Below, piece after piece: positions 13,585 through 24,300 of a DNA stretch of 64,000 bases. The position numbers were made by a program, and so were the translations under genes. How positions within the stretch are numbered: position 1 is the stretch's first letter; each line of letters starts with the position of its first letter. Below the pieces are notes generated by a model. It saw only the letters and a list, made by a program, of their open reading frames with translations. It was not told the origin of the DNA and made no database searches. The stretch spans positions 5,399,053 through 5,463,052 of the forward strand of contig CM055109.1 in NCBI GenBank assembly GCA_029204225.1. The letters are read 5' to 3'. The stretch is from Diphasiastrum complanatum. Taxonomy: Eukaryota > Streptophyta > Lycopodiopsida > Lycopodiales > Lycopodiaceae.

Positions 13585-13800
13585 ACATGCCAACCTTGTG
13601 CCATCGGACAAGAAGGTTTCAGATTACTAGACTCTACCGTGCAACATATTTTCACACTTACATTATTGAGGTGGACAAAAAGAAGAGGGAGAAAGTATGT
13701 TGTTGTTTTACAGACTTCCAAGCGACTTTTGGTATGTTCTATAATGTACGCTTTATTAAATACCTGCACAAGTTACAAGGCATCAGATTTAGTCAATATG
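13585..13800 (+). pseudogene. LINE RT palm fragment
   Basis: The plus strand encodes a segment containing YIIEVDKKKREKVCCCFTDF and then FGMFYNVRFIKYLHKLQGI. The K-rich stretch followed by CCF-x-DF and an F-x-x-V block matches the RT region after the finger domain in plant LINEs. There the usual sequence is VYCCFVDF-x-KAFD and the Asp is a metal ligand. Here the second half of that motif (KAFD) is degraded to QATFG. It is the part of the protein that is deleted in the LINE at 29889-32480. Stops follow shortly after 13850. Confidence 0.7.
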
Positions 13801-14104
13801 ACACATCATTAAAAAGTGGGGGACCTTTTTTACTTACGAAATGGTGTTAGAGGAAATTTTTTGCAGTGACAAAGTGAGTTTGGATGCCCAGTCTTCCGAA
13901 ACATTTTTGAGCTTAACATTAATGAGCATGAGACAATGATCAATCCTAATTGGGGGTGGGTGTTGATTGGGAGATATCTCCATTGCCTTTCTCTTGTACA
14001 AGGATAATGTGGTTTTGATCTCATTTCCTAAGGAAGGCCTATAGAGTCACATTGATGTGTTGCTTGAGTTTTTCTAGAGAGTGATTTGGAGGTGAATTTC
14101 AAAG

Positions 14105-14267
14105 ATGGTGCCTGCCTCTGTGACAGCCGCTGACCTTGTGGTAGCAGAGCGGCCTTTGCCTACTTTTCCTTGGTCTTCTTCATCCGAGACATCGACACTG
14201 CTGCCCTCTTCCTCATCTGACAAGATCTATGCAGCTGCAGAGGACCTATATTGTTATGCTAGAGATC
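14105..14267 (+). pseudogene. LINE ORF1 N-terminal part, cut by gypsy LTR
   Basis: An ATG at 14105 opens 55 codons without a stop: MVPASVTAADLVVAERPL, then a Ser-rich tract and IYAAAEDLYCYARDQ. The frame ends at the gypsy LTR boundary. On the other side of that element (from about 19030) the sequence resumes with a coiled-coil-like stretch, EVDALRLEVQQLKL. I infer that the gypsy split a single LINE ORF1. No homology to a known ORF1 N-terminus can be claimed for these residues, so the link rests on position and strand. Confidence 0.4.
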
Positions 14268-14712
14268 AATAAGCCTACAACCCGTATGTTAATTATGATT
14301 ATGAGGGGTTTGGAGCCCTCATGTGCATATGGTCATAATTAACGGTTGGAGGCCTAAACTCGTGATGGTGGATAATTATCGGTCTATCAATGAGTCATAA
14401 GGGAACTGGATGATGTGGCCCAGATAGGCTGCAGAGGTGTCCAGTGAGGTGTCACAGTGCGCTAGTAGTGGTGCATGGGCCTTGGAGGGTATAAGTATAC
14501 CCATTGGGCTCTCACTAGTGTATGCTTGATTGTGGTGCTAGTAGCTACATGCTGCTGGTATGACTCCTCTATCCCTTGTGAGTGATTGATCCATAGCTTG
14601 GGGGCTAGATCCGTAAGATCTAGGTTTGATTGGGTTGGTTTGTCCACTATCCATTTCCCTTGTGTTGCTTTGTTCCGGCTTGCTTGGCTAGTGCATCCTA
14701 GTTATGGGCTTT
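14268..14712 (+). repeat. 5' LTR (end-truncated) of nested gypsy
   Basis: Matches 18580-19024 over nearly its whole length with scattered substitutions. It carries a TATA-like GGGTATAAGTATACCC at about 14488, which would be the element's core promoter. It ends GGGCTTTACA at 14712-14716. Confidence 0.85.
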
Positions 14713-14716
14713 ACAT

Positions 14717-17099
14717 TGGAAAAATTTTTAGTTAAAACTATAAATTATTGTTTACCAAAAGGGAAACCAATGCGATATGCAATATACCGTCCTTTTAAGA
14801 CCGAGGAATTTGATAAAAGAAGATTCAACTACAAATCTCTAGTGGTTTTATGCACTTTAAATTCAACCCATTATAGAGCAATCCTAATTGAATAGTGGTT
14901 TTATGCACTTTAAATTCAACCCGTTATAGAGCAATCCTAATTGAAATATCTTAATCAAATTCGTTCTTAATTGAATTATTCCAACTCATTCTTCCCCATT
15001 TCTAAATTTGTCACTCAAGGCATGACCTACAATCCTTTTAGTGACCGTAGAGATTATGAAAAGGGGAGGTAGAAAACACGAGTTGGAATTTGTTCTATGA
15101 AGTTGGAATTTGTGCCAATTCTCGAGAACTTCATATAATACCGATTCCAAAAATTGATTTTGGACGATTAGATCAAGTAGTGGAGGGTTTTCCTAGAGGA
15201 AAAACTTGTGGTATGGGACGCAGGCAATTCCAAAGGGGAGATCTGAAACTAACTGGATCTAATTGACCATAGTATGGCCGTAAATCTAAATGATGCCAGA
15301 TACTATGGGTCATAAAAGGGTGTTTTGTCGAAAATTTGAGATATCGGTCATGACCCCTTATGGATATCTCAAATTCACAAAACCGGAAACCCGGCAAGCT
15401 ATTTCTTTATATTAAGAATATATTTGTGAACTTCTTACATTTCATGTCATTCCTTGGGAAGGTAATTTTTAGTACCCGTTGACCATGGACGATGTCACAT
15501 GAATGGCTAATGAAATCATTTTCTAAAAATCGTTTCTCTTATATAAATCTTCAATAAATCCTTTTCTGATTATACAGGTCAATTCTCTATAATGGTAACA
15601 AAGAAAATCTTAAGATAAGTCAAGACTTTCAAGATTTTTTTGCAATTCTTCTTTGTAGCTTCTCCTTGGGCATATCTAGACTGATATGCACCCCTTGGAA
15701 ACTCGTGCGGTTTCTTGTTAAAAGGGGGAGAAGTAGGAAGAAAAGAACGGAGAAACATCTATCAAGGATTCCAAGAGAAATCCATTACTTGAATAGTTGA
15801 CGACCTGTTTCTTGAATCAAGAACAATAGGATATTTTGATATTACAGAAATCCTCTATGGATTATAGTAGATATCTAGTTAGAAGATGTAAGAGAAAGAA
15901 ATTAGAAAACACTCTTGTGGTAGAAGAGTTGCTGATTACAAGTCCGATGATTTGTATCAAAACTAGGGAATTCTATTGTAAGATAGTGGTTTCTTGAAAC
16001 CTGTTCCTTGCTAGTTGTAATCACCTTGATCTTAGAGGAACTTGGATCCGTGAGTTGATATATTCATGTTAACAATATATTCTTTTGAGATCATCTTCCA
16101 TTGAGATTTTGGTTGTGAAATAGCACTCTTTGAGAAATATTTTTTCTTAGAGTTAACTGGGTTACAGGATTCTCAGTTAAGAAGTTGTTTATAGATTGGG
16201 TAAAAGATATGTAGAGATATGCTATGTAGTGAATCATTGTGATCATCATTCCTTTGCGCAAGTTATCAATCATGTGGATCTACAATGCATGCATAAACTA
16301 GTCGTTAAAACATAGGCATATTGATGAGAATTGTGTAGAGACAATTTCTCGCTAGGTAATAGTGATTTCTCAATGAGAATTGCTTATTGACCTACGTGGG
16401 ATTAGAATCAGATTGAATGTCGTGTCTTGGATCCACCCCTAGACATTCAAAAATTTTCTAAATCCAATATGACTAACCGAGTCAGAAGAGCTACTTCTGA
16501 GTTAGTTGTTTGAATCAACAATAAACCTCTCTTATGGATATTGTTGTTAAAATGTATGGCTTATAAGTCGCAACCTTCATGAGTCATTTTTGGATTCATT
16601 TAGAGGGTTTTTGTGCATAGAAACTTTTGGCCTTAATCTTTTCCCGATTGAAAAGGATGAATGCTATCCCGGAAAACTCAGGTAGAGTTGGATAGTGGAT
16701 GGTAGCCAAAATTCCGAGTTTCACATAATGAAGTTCCAGTGAATCTTAAGTTATTCTAGATTAGAACTTAAGAGTAAAATCCAGATGTATTCTAAATTGA
16801 ACCCAAACTTTGGGATGATACTTTGTACCATGTCTAGAGTAAGGACGTTTTGAGGATTACAATCCTTATCTAGGCACCGTAAGTGAGTTGGGTAAATCTG
16901 AAACTTTCCAGATGGAAAGGACTTTTTAAAACAACTCATGTCGTCTAAGAATTGTGACACTTTCTTATGGTAAGGTATCTTAAAAATCTGGTGAATTGTA
17001 ATGAAAGAATCATAACTCAGACTCTCGGGTATACTTGATCAATAAGAGAAGACTTAGTTCATGGTGAGATTACCCCAGATGAATAAATAGGATAGCGGA
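14717..17099. other. gypsy internal region, unreadable
   Basis: Between the 5' LTR and the integrase remains I see no gag, protease or RT motifs. At 14838-14944 a 54-bp piece (TAGTGGTTTTATGCACTTTA and onward) is tandemly duplicated. An open frame at 14704-14895 with YRPFKTEEFDKRRF and LVVLCTLNSTHYRAI reads like a real protein segment, perhaps from an organelle or another element, but I cannot identify it. The remainder is AT-rich and full of stops. Confidence 0.45.
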
Positions 17100-18434
17100 A
17101 TTTTGGTAGGGATTGGCCATCTTACCAAATCGACAATGTTTATTCAGGTAAAGACCACCAAGAAAGCATTTGATTTAGCTCAGGTATTTGTCGAGCATCT
17201 GTTTAAGCTTTACAGATTACCAAGTGACATCGTGAGCATTAGCGATTCGAAGTTCACCGGTCACTTTTGATCGGCGGTATTCGCTAAATTGGAGACGACT
17301 CTGAGCTTGAGTTATTCTAATCATCCCATCGACAATCTCATTGGGAAAAGTATCTGCCCTTGATTGAGTTTGCCTATAATAAAGTATCATGTTCTCTTAT
17401 TATTGAGTATAGGACAAGGATCCAAGGAATTATGATTAACAAATCATAGTTCGGATTCTAGTTTATACTTGGTCGTTTAAGAGAAGGGTTACCTGCGTAA
17501 TCAAAAGATCAGATGTGTGCACTTATCTTTTGATGGTAATCTCCTCAAAGAGGAAGTAATCCTTGATGGAGATTACTTGTTTCAAAAGTAAGCATTAGCC
17601 TACCAGTTATAGTGGTAAATGCTTATGTATGGTTTTGAGCCTAGATCACCCATTATGGTAGAGACTCATATGATCAAGTTTCAGAAGGTAGTGGGTTTCC
17701 TGCACGATATACAAGAAATGCTACAGATACCAAGAGAAAATGTCCAGTGTGCCCAGAATAGGGACCGACATTATGCTAATATGAAAAGATCGTCTCAAGA
17801 CTTTCAAGTGGGGGATTGGGTGTATTTGCGAATCCCAAAGGATTCTAGGGTAATGTGTACCGGCAAGCATTACAAATTGTCCCCTAGATATAGAGGATCG
17901 CATCTATATAATATAAAACGTTAGTGGGGCAGCGCTAACGCGTGAAGGGCAGCGTTACCGCTGCCCGGACGCCCCCCCCCCCCCCCCCTCGCGCTTTCCT
18001 GCACATGAGCAGCTCGCGCTGCCCGTCACAGCGTGACGGGCAGCATCAACTGCCCGGGACCCCCCCTCCCTTTTTTTCAATTTTTTTTCCCTCCCCTCCC
18101 ACACGGGCTCTTTGCCCACCTGCCCTGCCCGCCCAAAACGCATGCCCGCCTGCAAGTCTGCGGGCGCACATTGCTAGTTAGATCTTGAAAAAGATTGGAT
18201 CCTTAGCTTACTAGTTGGACCTAGTTGGACCTCCCGAAGGGAACTCAAGTACAGCCGGTTTTTCACGTAAGCCGACTCAAGAAGAGTCTACATGAAGGGG
18301 AGCATCTTGGTTCTGAAGACCAATTGGACCTGTTAGATGAATTATCAGGTGTGTCCCAAATTGAACCCGAAAAGATCTTGGATACAAGAACTAAACAATT
18401 GAGGAATCGTATAGTTACCGAGTATTTGGTTTGA
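17100..18434 (+). pseudogene. gypsy integrase and chromodomain-region remnant
   Basis: 17110-17340 encodes the integrase core with KKAFDLAQVFVEHLFKLYRL and DSKFTGHF before a stop; 17345-17400 continues with YLPLIEFAYNK. 17619-17920 carries the C-terminal half: MLMYGFEPRSPIMVE, RSSQDFQVGDWVYLRI and KLSPRYRG. After a GC-rich insertion the frame resumes at 18182-18434 with KKIGSLAY, FHVSRLKKSLHEGE, PEKILDTRTKQLRNR and EYLV. In a live element it would insert cDNA and bind chromatin. Stops, frameshifts and the insertion make it inactive. The chromodomain aromatic cage is not clearly preserved. Confidence 0.82.
17920..18181. mobile_element. GC-rich 250-bp insertion in gypsy integrase
   Basis: A strongly GC-rich block with a 16-base C run splits the gypsy reading frame exactly between KLSPRYRG and KKIGSLAY. 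Flanking GTTAG pentamers (17920-17924 and 18177-18181) may be a 5-bp target duplication. The word CAGCG and its complement recur, and the 5' end can fold (GGGCAGCGCTAACG with GGGCAGCGTTACCGCTGCCC). No open protein with recognisable content is seen. Type unknown. Confidence 0.55.
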
Positions 18435-18542
18435 TGGAAGGGTCGCACAGACAATGATGATTCCTGGGAACATGAAGGGCTTAAGGAGACAACTTCCCTA
18501 GCTTTAAGTTCTGAGGTCAGAACTTGCATAAGGGGGGAAGAA

Positions 18543-19024
18543 TGTCATGCCCACGATTGGTCTCGGATAGTATGTCTCATTAGGCCTACAACCCGTATGT
18601 TGATTATGATTATGAGGGGTTTGGGGCCCTCATGTGCATATGGTCATAATTAATGGTTGGAGGCCTAAACTCATGATGGTGGATTATTATGGGTCTATCA
18701 ATGAGTCATAGGGGAACTGGATGACGTGGCCCAGATAGGTTGTAGAGATGTCCAGTGAGGTGTCACAGTGCACTATTAGTGGTGCATGGGCCTTGGAGGG
18801 TATAAGTATACCCATTGGGCTGTCACTAGTGTATGCTTGATTGTGGTGCTAGTAGCTACATGCTGCTGGTATGACTCCTCTATCCCTTGTGAGTGATTGA
18901 TCCATAGCTTGGGGGCTAGATCCGTAAGATCTAGGTTTGGTTAGGTTGGTTTGTCCACCATCCGTTTCCCTTGTGTTGCTTTGTTGCGGCTTGCTTGGCT
19001 AGTGCATCCTAGTTATGGGCTTTA
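18543..19024 (+). repeat. 3' LTR of nested gypsy
   Basis: Begins TGTCATGCCC right after the polypurine tract and matches the 5' LTR from 18580 on. It contains the TATA-like GGTATAAGTATACCC at about 18797. It ends GGGCTTTATA, where the 5' copy has TTTACA. Confidence 0.85.
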
Positions 19025-19029
19025 TATAT

Positions 19030-20640
19030 ATACACCAAGAAAAGCTTTTGAAGGTTACTTGACGGCTGAAGTGGATGCTCTACGACTCGAAGTCCAGCAA
19101 CTCAAGCTATCAATCACGATGCTAATCTAGGATAATACGAACCTCAAACATATAGTCCAGCTATTAGAACGAATACCATCCCCAATGATGAGTAAAATCA
19201 ATGAGCTAGAGAGGCATATCAGTGAACATTAAAGAGGCTACAAAGACTTGGGCTTAAAAGAAGAAGGTAATACCACTCATATGTCCAGTGTCATTTCCAC
19301 CACCATTTCCGAGGAAATACGACGAGATTTCAAGGCTCTTCATGTTCGAGTTTGGGGTATTCTTGACACTCATGACACTTTGAAAGAAGCGAAATCCTTT
19401 CTAGAGACTACCTTTGTTTTAATACAATTGGAATGGACAATGCCTGGTGTACTAAGAAGGATAACACCACTCTTATTATTCGTTTCAAATCAAAAGAGCA
19501 GAGGATAGAAATTTTGAGGCTCAAAGCTAGATTGAAGGGCACATGGATTTTCTTAGAAGATAATCTTACTTATATCCAAGTGGAAGAGAGCAAGAAAATT
19601 TTTCGGGAGGCTAAGGCATCTGGTCGATTTGCCATTTATCGGGATGGTCAAGTTAGATACCTAGATCGTGGTCCATCTGTTTCTAGTGCTTAGGGAGTTG
19701 GGGTTCTTGGGTGTAGGAGCAGCCAGGGACCCCATCTACATAACCTATGTATTGGGTTATGAAATTGTAACAACATTCATTATTCAACAACGGCGGGAGA
19801 CTTAGCAGATTTCATCTTGCAGGGGGATATCCGTCTTTTCACGAAGACTCACAAGAGTCAGCAAAGGGGATTACCAAAGTTCCAAGGCTTCAGGTGGGCT
19901 TCAGTTTTTCGTCCAGAGACTAGTAGGGGACAGAGGTTCTCATGGGGTGGCATGCTTGCATAGAGATTCACTACAGCCTATCATTGATCTGGTTTGACAG
20001 GATGATCAAGCACGCTATATGTGCATCCGTTTTCTTGGTCAGAGTATTGGGCTTGACAAGGATGTGTATTTGGCAGTTTGCTTTTTTCCACCAATGTCTT
20101 CGGCTTTTGCTGATAGTATGGGTTCTCTGTATGTTGATCTTTCTTCAGATATTCTTCTTTACTCTGAGCATGGTCATATACTTCTGGCCAGAAACTTCAT
20201 TGCCAGAACTTCTTCTAGACAGATAGAGTTTCATATGATCACTAATGACCACTTTTGAGGATACATGCCTTGGACAATATAGATACGGGGATTGATAGGA
20301 TATCTGCACAGTTTTCCATATGATAGCCCACTCCATTCCCGAGCATCATTTCTCACTGTAGCACTTCATGCCGCTGCTTCCATTGCATTCCCAACCAAAC
20401 ATTGAAAATACTCCACGCGCCCAAAGGTACGTCATCTTCACCAGCCTTGGTATGATGATGTATGCAAATAACTCCACTTACACATCATCTAGCACAATCC
20501 TTACGATCTCCCCATCTTCTTAATATCAAACATTTATATGGTTACACGGAACTTGATTATGCCTTAGTATTTGGCCTCATGACTATCAGACGGATGAGTG
20601 GCATCGTTAGCATCATCATCCACCATCATGGCTTTCTTCA
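19030..20640 (+). pseudogene. LINE with coiled-coil ORF1 and endonuclease remnant
   Basis: 19040-19690 looks like ORF1: a heptad-rich stretch (DALRLEVQQLKLSI, SKINELERHISEH), a middle part with a frameshift near 19430, then a globular end IRFKSKEQRIEILRLKARL, WIFLEDNLTYIQ and GRFAIYRDGQVRYLDRG before a stop at 19690. That arrangement resembles the coiled-coil plus RRM-like plus C-terminal domain ORF1 of animal L1 rather than the zinc-knuckle ORF1 common in angiosperm L1. 19690-20260 gives endonuclease pieces: a degraded DARYMCIRFL-like block, VYLAVCFFPP, and GHILLARNFIARTSSRQ, where the usual GDFNAR has become ARNFIAR. 20340-20460 adds AAASIAFPTKH. It is truncated before RT. It shares its endonuclease with the LINE at 29889-32480. 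Confidence 0.7.
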
Positions 20641-21059
20641 TTAGGCAACCATTTCATACACATGCATACAAATAGTTTATTTTCTTGGTACAGCTCTCTT
20701 TATGAGCCTTGTTTAGTGATTTCACAGCTTAGAGATTCACGTATTAGTTGTTGTTATGATTGGTAGTAAATTTTCTTTCAGAATCGGAGACTTATGTATT
20801 TCAAATTTTGGTTTAACACACATTTGAGATGTACTATTAGTCTTATGTATCTTTTGATATTTCAAAGACATCAATTAATCTCCCTTTCTTTCTTTTCATG
20901 CATCGTGGGCTCATCTGGATTTTGTAATCTGCCTTAGTCTCCCATAACAGTTATGTCCATTAACTAAAAACCTCACCGAATATCACAAACTGCATCTATT
21001 CATATATCCCTGCATACTTGGGGGTTAGAATACATCTCGGTTATCTCCCCTAGCCGTCG

Positions 21060-21440
21060 CAAGTTTTAATCATAGAATTAATGAACCGTGTCCCGGTTCA
21101 CCACGGTTCCGAGAACCGTACGGTTCACAGAAAATTTAAGGGGAAACCGTGGTGAACGTACTAAATAATTGTGTCTGTGAAATCTGTGTCTGTGTCTTCT
21201 GTGAAATCTGCGTCTGTGGATTTTTACAGTTCTATTTTACAGTTCGAATTATCATAAACAGCCCAAAAACTGTAAAATGAGGGCCAAAAACTATTTTGGG
21301 GGGAAATTGGCAAAAGAAAAATTAATTAATTGCAGGAACCGTACCACGGTTCAATGAACCATGGTACAGTTCCTTCCACGGTTCCCAGGACCCACGGTTC
21401 TGGGAACCGTGGGTTCTATGGTTTCAATCGCCAATAAAGT
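21060..21440. mobile_element. small palindrome-ended element in MED8 intron 4
   Basis: Both ends carry ATCATAGAA or its inverted form ACCATAGAA followed by clusters of AACCGTGG, GGTTCACCACGGTTCC and CCACGGTTC in both orientations. The centre holds a TGTGTCTGTGAAATCTG tandem. It lies about 150 bp downstream of MED8 exon 4. No coding capacity. It resembles a MITE or non-autonomous MULE in structure; no clear target duplication was found. Confidence 0.6.
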
Positions 21441-21593
21441 AGCCTGTAGCTGTCAGCATCTTAACTTCAAAATATTATGGTCTATCAAAAAATTCTAGTA
21501 CTCCTCAATCCAAGAATGGGAAAGCCTCCAACATCTTTGAAATATGAAGTCTACAACACCTTCAAGAAGATTAGTGTCTGGTTTCATAACCAC

Positions 21594-21777
21594 CTTCACC
21601 ATAGTTTGCAGCATTTCGAAGTAGTTTTTCTTGTTCGATGACCTTTGCTGTGTGTGCTTTCTCCATGGTAGGAAACGAAACTGGACCTTGACGAGTTCCC
21701 AATCCATAAACTTTTCGAGTGTCAGCTAGCACTTTCTCTGCTATATCACAGGCAGATCTTACCATCTCTATTTTTTT
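21594..21777 (-). CDS. MED8: MED8 exon 4 (core helical region)
   Basis: A 184-bp exon, phase 0 at its start. It encodes KKIEMVRSACDIAEKVLADT, RKVYGLGTRQGPVSF, EKAHTAKVIEQEKLLRNA and NYGEG. The block VLADTRK-x-YG-x-GTRQGP is the clearest MED8 signature in the window. The acceptor TTTAACAG (21778-21785) and donor GAAG|GTGGTT (21593) are consensus-like. Reading on past the donor gives unrelated sequence and a stop, supporting the splice. Intron 3, separating it from exon 3, is only 103 bp. Confidence 0.93.
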
Positions 21778-21880
21778 CTGTTAAACAATTCAATCACATC
21801 CCTTAGCAGATATATTGCAAAAACAAAATACCAGAATGAGATTAAGCAGATGAAATTTGAAGGCATTGACACTAAGGTAC

Positions 21881-22005
21881 CTGCAGATATTCGGATTGTG
21901 CAGGTAGAGAAAGGTTAGATAAGCCTGATAGAAGTTTATCCCTTAACATAGACTCCTCCACTTCCATCTCAGGTAACAGTTTTGATGATAGCATAATAGG
22001 CAATA
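21881..22005 (-). CDS. MED8: MED8 exon 3
   Basis: A 125-bp exon completing an Ile codon begun in exon 2: ILPIMLSSKLLPEMEVEESM, then LRDKLLSGLSNLSLPAQSEY and LQ. The LP-x-MLSSKLLPEME block is highly conserved in plant MED8. The acceptor is ATTTGCAG (22006-22013) and the donor CTGCAG|GTACCT (21880). It ends in phase 0 and continues into KKIEMVRSACD of exon 4. Confidence 0.93.
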
Positions 22006-22929
22006 CTGCAAATTTATATGGAACATGTCATGAAGATTTGAGCATTCCATGATTGCACGTGACGTAGCTATGAAGTAGCTTAAAAATAAGTACCTCTCAA
22101 GTTTAATCCATGTCAAACGATAAAGTGATAGAAAGCACAAAACTTCCAGCTAAGAATAATGAGGCTAAATCTGCCATATGGTAACTCTCCACTATCTTGA
22201 TCTCCTAACTTGATCTCATCCAATAACAACGTGACTGAGAAATGCTCATTCATCAAGCTATTTTGTGATATTATACAGCCCTGTTGAGTTTGTTACGTGA
22301 GGCAGGCTTCCTATTCACTTTCTGATGTCAGGAATCGAACTAGTCCACGGCAGCAGACTTGTTGTGAAATTAAAATATATCCATATTGCCAAATTTGATA
22401 AAATAAAGTCAGAAATTTCATTAGATAAAGCTAAGGAAAAAACATACATGCAACAAAAAAATGTCAAAGTATCCCCATTAATACACTAAGATTAAAATAA
22501 TAATGATATCAACAGATGTTCCATCAACTTTACTAACACCAGACTTCCACAATGTTGCATCCATTGTATACAAACCTCAACACTCTATAACCAGTGCCGA
22601 ACCCTAGGGTGTGTTATTTAGAAACAGTTAGAGGGCAAGACAAAGCTAACGACATGAGTATCTACATAGATCAACATTCGTATAGAACTGGCAAGTGAGG
22701 TATGAATAACAAAAATTATTCGTAAGCATCTAAGTGGAGGTCAATTTTGGGAATATGCATGTTAAGTTGGGTACATGCATGTTGGGGCTTGGCGGGACAT
22801 TACCATACCATGTATATAGATCAGATTGATCTAGAGTAGGGAATAAGTGTGAAGGATTTGGCACCCTGCGTGTGTAAGTCCAACCCAGTGATCACATTGT
22901 TATTTCAAAAATAAATAGAAATAAAGGAG

Positions 22930-23040
22930 ACTTTTAGGCTATTTGCGGGACTATCGAATCGCCCGATTCGAAGTGATTCAAATCGGCTAGCCCGGTTCAA
23001 ATCATGAAACTATTCGAACCTTTTTTGTTTTGTTTTTTTT
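22930..23040. repeat. palindrome-rich block with poly-T
   Basis: GAATCGCCCGATTCGAAGTG, ATTCAAATCGGC, CCGGTTCAAATC and ATTCGAACC follow one another and lead into a T-rich run. The design is the same as the terminal arms of the Mutator-like elements at 2339-4084 but with different words. Only one end was seen, so it may be a truncated element. Confidence 0.45.
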
Positions 23041-23289
23041 TTTGTTTGCTTTCCTGTTGGGGGGGTTCTATCTGAGGAGACTAGTAGGAGGAGACTAGTA
23101 GGTTCTAGCATTAAACAAGTTACACTGGCTGGTGAATGTAGCAAGGTTACCAGGTAGCATGTACAATCCTGAGCACTGAGTCAGGAGTCGGGACTCGTGA
23201 AGAGTATCCAATTGACATATCCTTTTGAGTACTTGGCCTTGTATTCGAAGCAAGAGCATGGACAACTGAAAAGATAACCCATCCTTCAT

Positions 23290-24300
23290 GACATCCTCTC
23301 GTTTGGAGATACCGAAATATAATGGAGTCACCGATCCAATCAGATTTCTTAAGATATACGGAAGCTTGTGAAATCTATGGTGAAGTTAATCTAGAGGACA
23401 AGCTCAAGCTATTTCCAATGGCACTTACGGGACTAGCGCTAGATTGGTATTTCAATCAAACTCCACAAGAAGGCCATGATTGGGAATTAGTAAAAGTTGC
23501 CTTGATCACGCGCTTCAAGACAAGGAAGTTTCTCGAAGATCCATTCCTACTGCTGAGTAAGATCAAGATGGGAAAGAAAGAAATGGCCATAGATTATATT
23601 GAACGTATCAAACATCTCCAATCAATCCAGAAATGACTCCCGATCATGCCATGATCATGTGGTTTTTAGCCGGATTGCCGAAAAGCATCAGGCGTGAACT
23701 CAAGCAAAGGGAGCAGCATACGACGTTGCAACAAGCAATGGATGATGTAGTGTGAGAAGAAGGTGAGGAGTCTGATGATGAACCACATATTGGCATGTGG
23801 CCTTATACAGTTGGGCAAACTACCGCAACTTTTACCACCATTGCATCTACCAACATCAATGCAACTGCGGAATTGATGATAGATGAAATCGAAAAGTTTG
23901 GTCAAAAACAATAGACGCAGATGGAACAAATGCGAGCTCAATTTGATGCTAAACTAAAAGCATTAGAAGAACATCATGCTAAGATTAGCAAAGCTACTAA
24001 CAAGGTGATGCGACAAATAATCAGGAGAATGTGTGTGCGCAATCTATGTTCAAAGTTGAGCCAATTACATGGACAATTAAACCAGTTCCACAGAAAGGTA
24101 ATGATGATTCCTCAACAACAGATCACACAATGCAAGTGAGTGTTACACCTGCCAATGATCAAACTCTTGATACGGCCATTACACATGCCATCAACATGAT
24201 GAATGTGGCTTGGATTTCAACCGATCCAATCCCAGATTCCAATTGGTTGATCTTGGTTTTACTTTTCGATTTATACATGCAATGCGCAACGTTCTAGAAC
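23290..24300 (+). pseudogene. Ty3-gypsy gag remnant in MED8 intron 2
   Basis: Starts with IPKYNGVTDPIRFL at about 23308, shifts frame, then reads YTEACEIYGEVNLEDKLKLF, ALTGLALDWYFNQTP and LVKVALITRFKTRKF to a stop at 23635. The FPMALTG-x-A-x-DWY motif is typical of Retrotrans_gag capsid domains. The continuation to 24300 is a degraded linker with acidic and Gln-rich pieces. No LTR, protease or RT was recognised nearby, so it is a fragment on the strand opposite to MED8. Confidence 0.78.

Larger units (their letters stand above)
14268..19024 (+). mobile_element. decayed Ty3-gypsy with two LTRs, nested in a LINE
   Basis: Direct repeats of about 440 bp at 14268-14712 and 18580-19024 bound plus-strand gypsy pol remains. 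The purine tract AAGGGGGGAAGAA at 18530-18542 and the start TGTCATGCCC at 18543 mark the true 3' LTR start. The 5' LTR lacks the first 35 bp or so and is not followed by a tRNA-primer site, so its edges have been altered. Only the integrase and chromodomain part of pol is readable. Confidence 0.8.

Noticed and set aside
14704-15400. Plastid DNA insertion
   Set aside because: The composition suggested it, but I could not match the open frame to a plastid gene, so it is reported only as unidentified.
21495-21593. Extension of MED8 exon 4 to a stop at about 21495
   Set aside because: The residues past NYGEG do not match MED8, while exon 5 at 10965 supplies the expected GLR-x-x-PDQRQ in phase.
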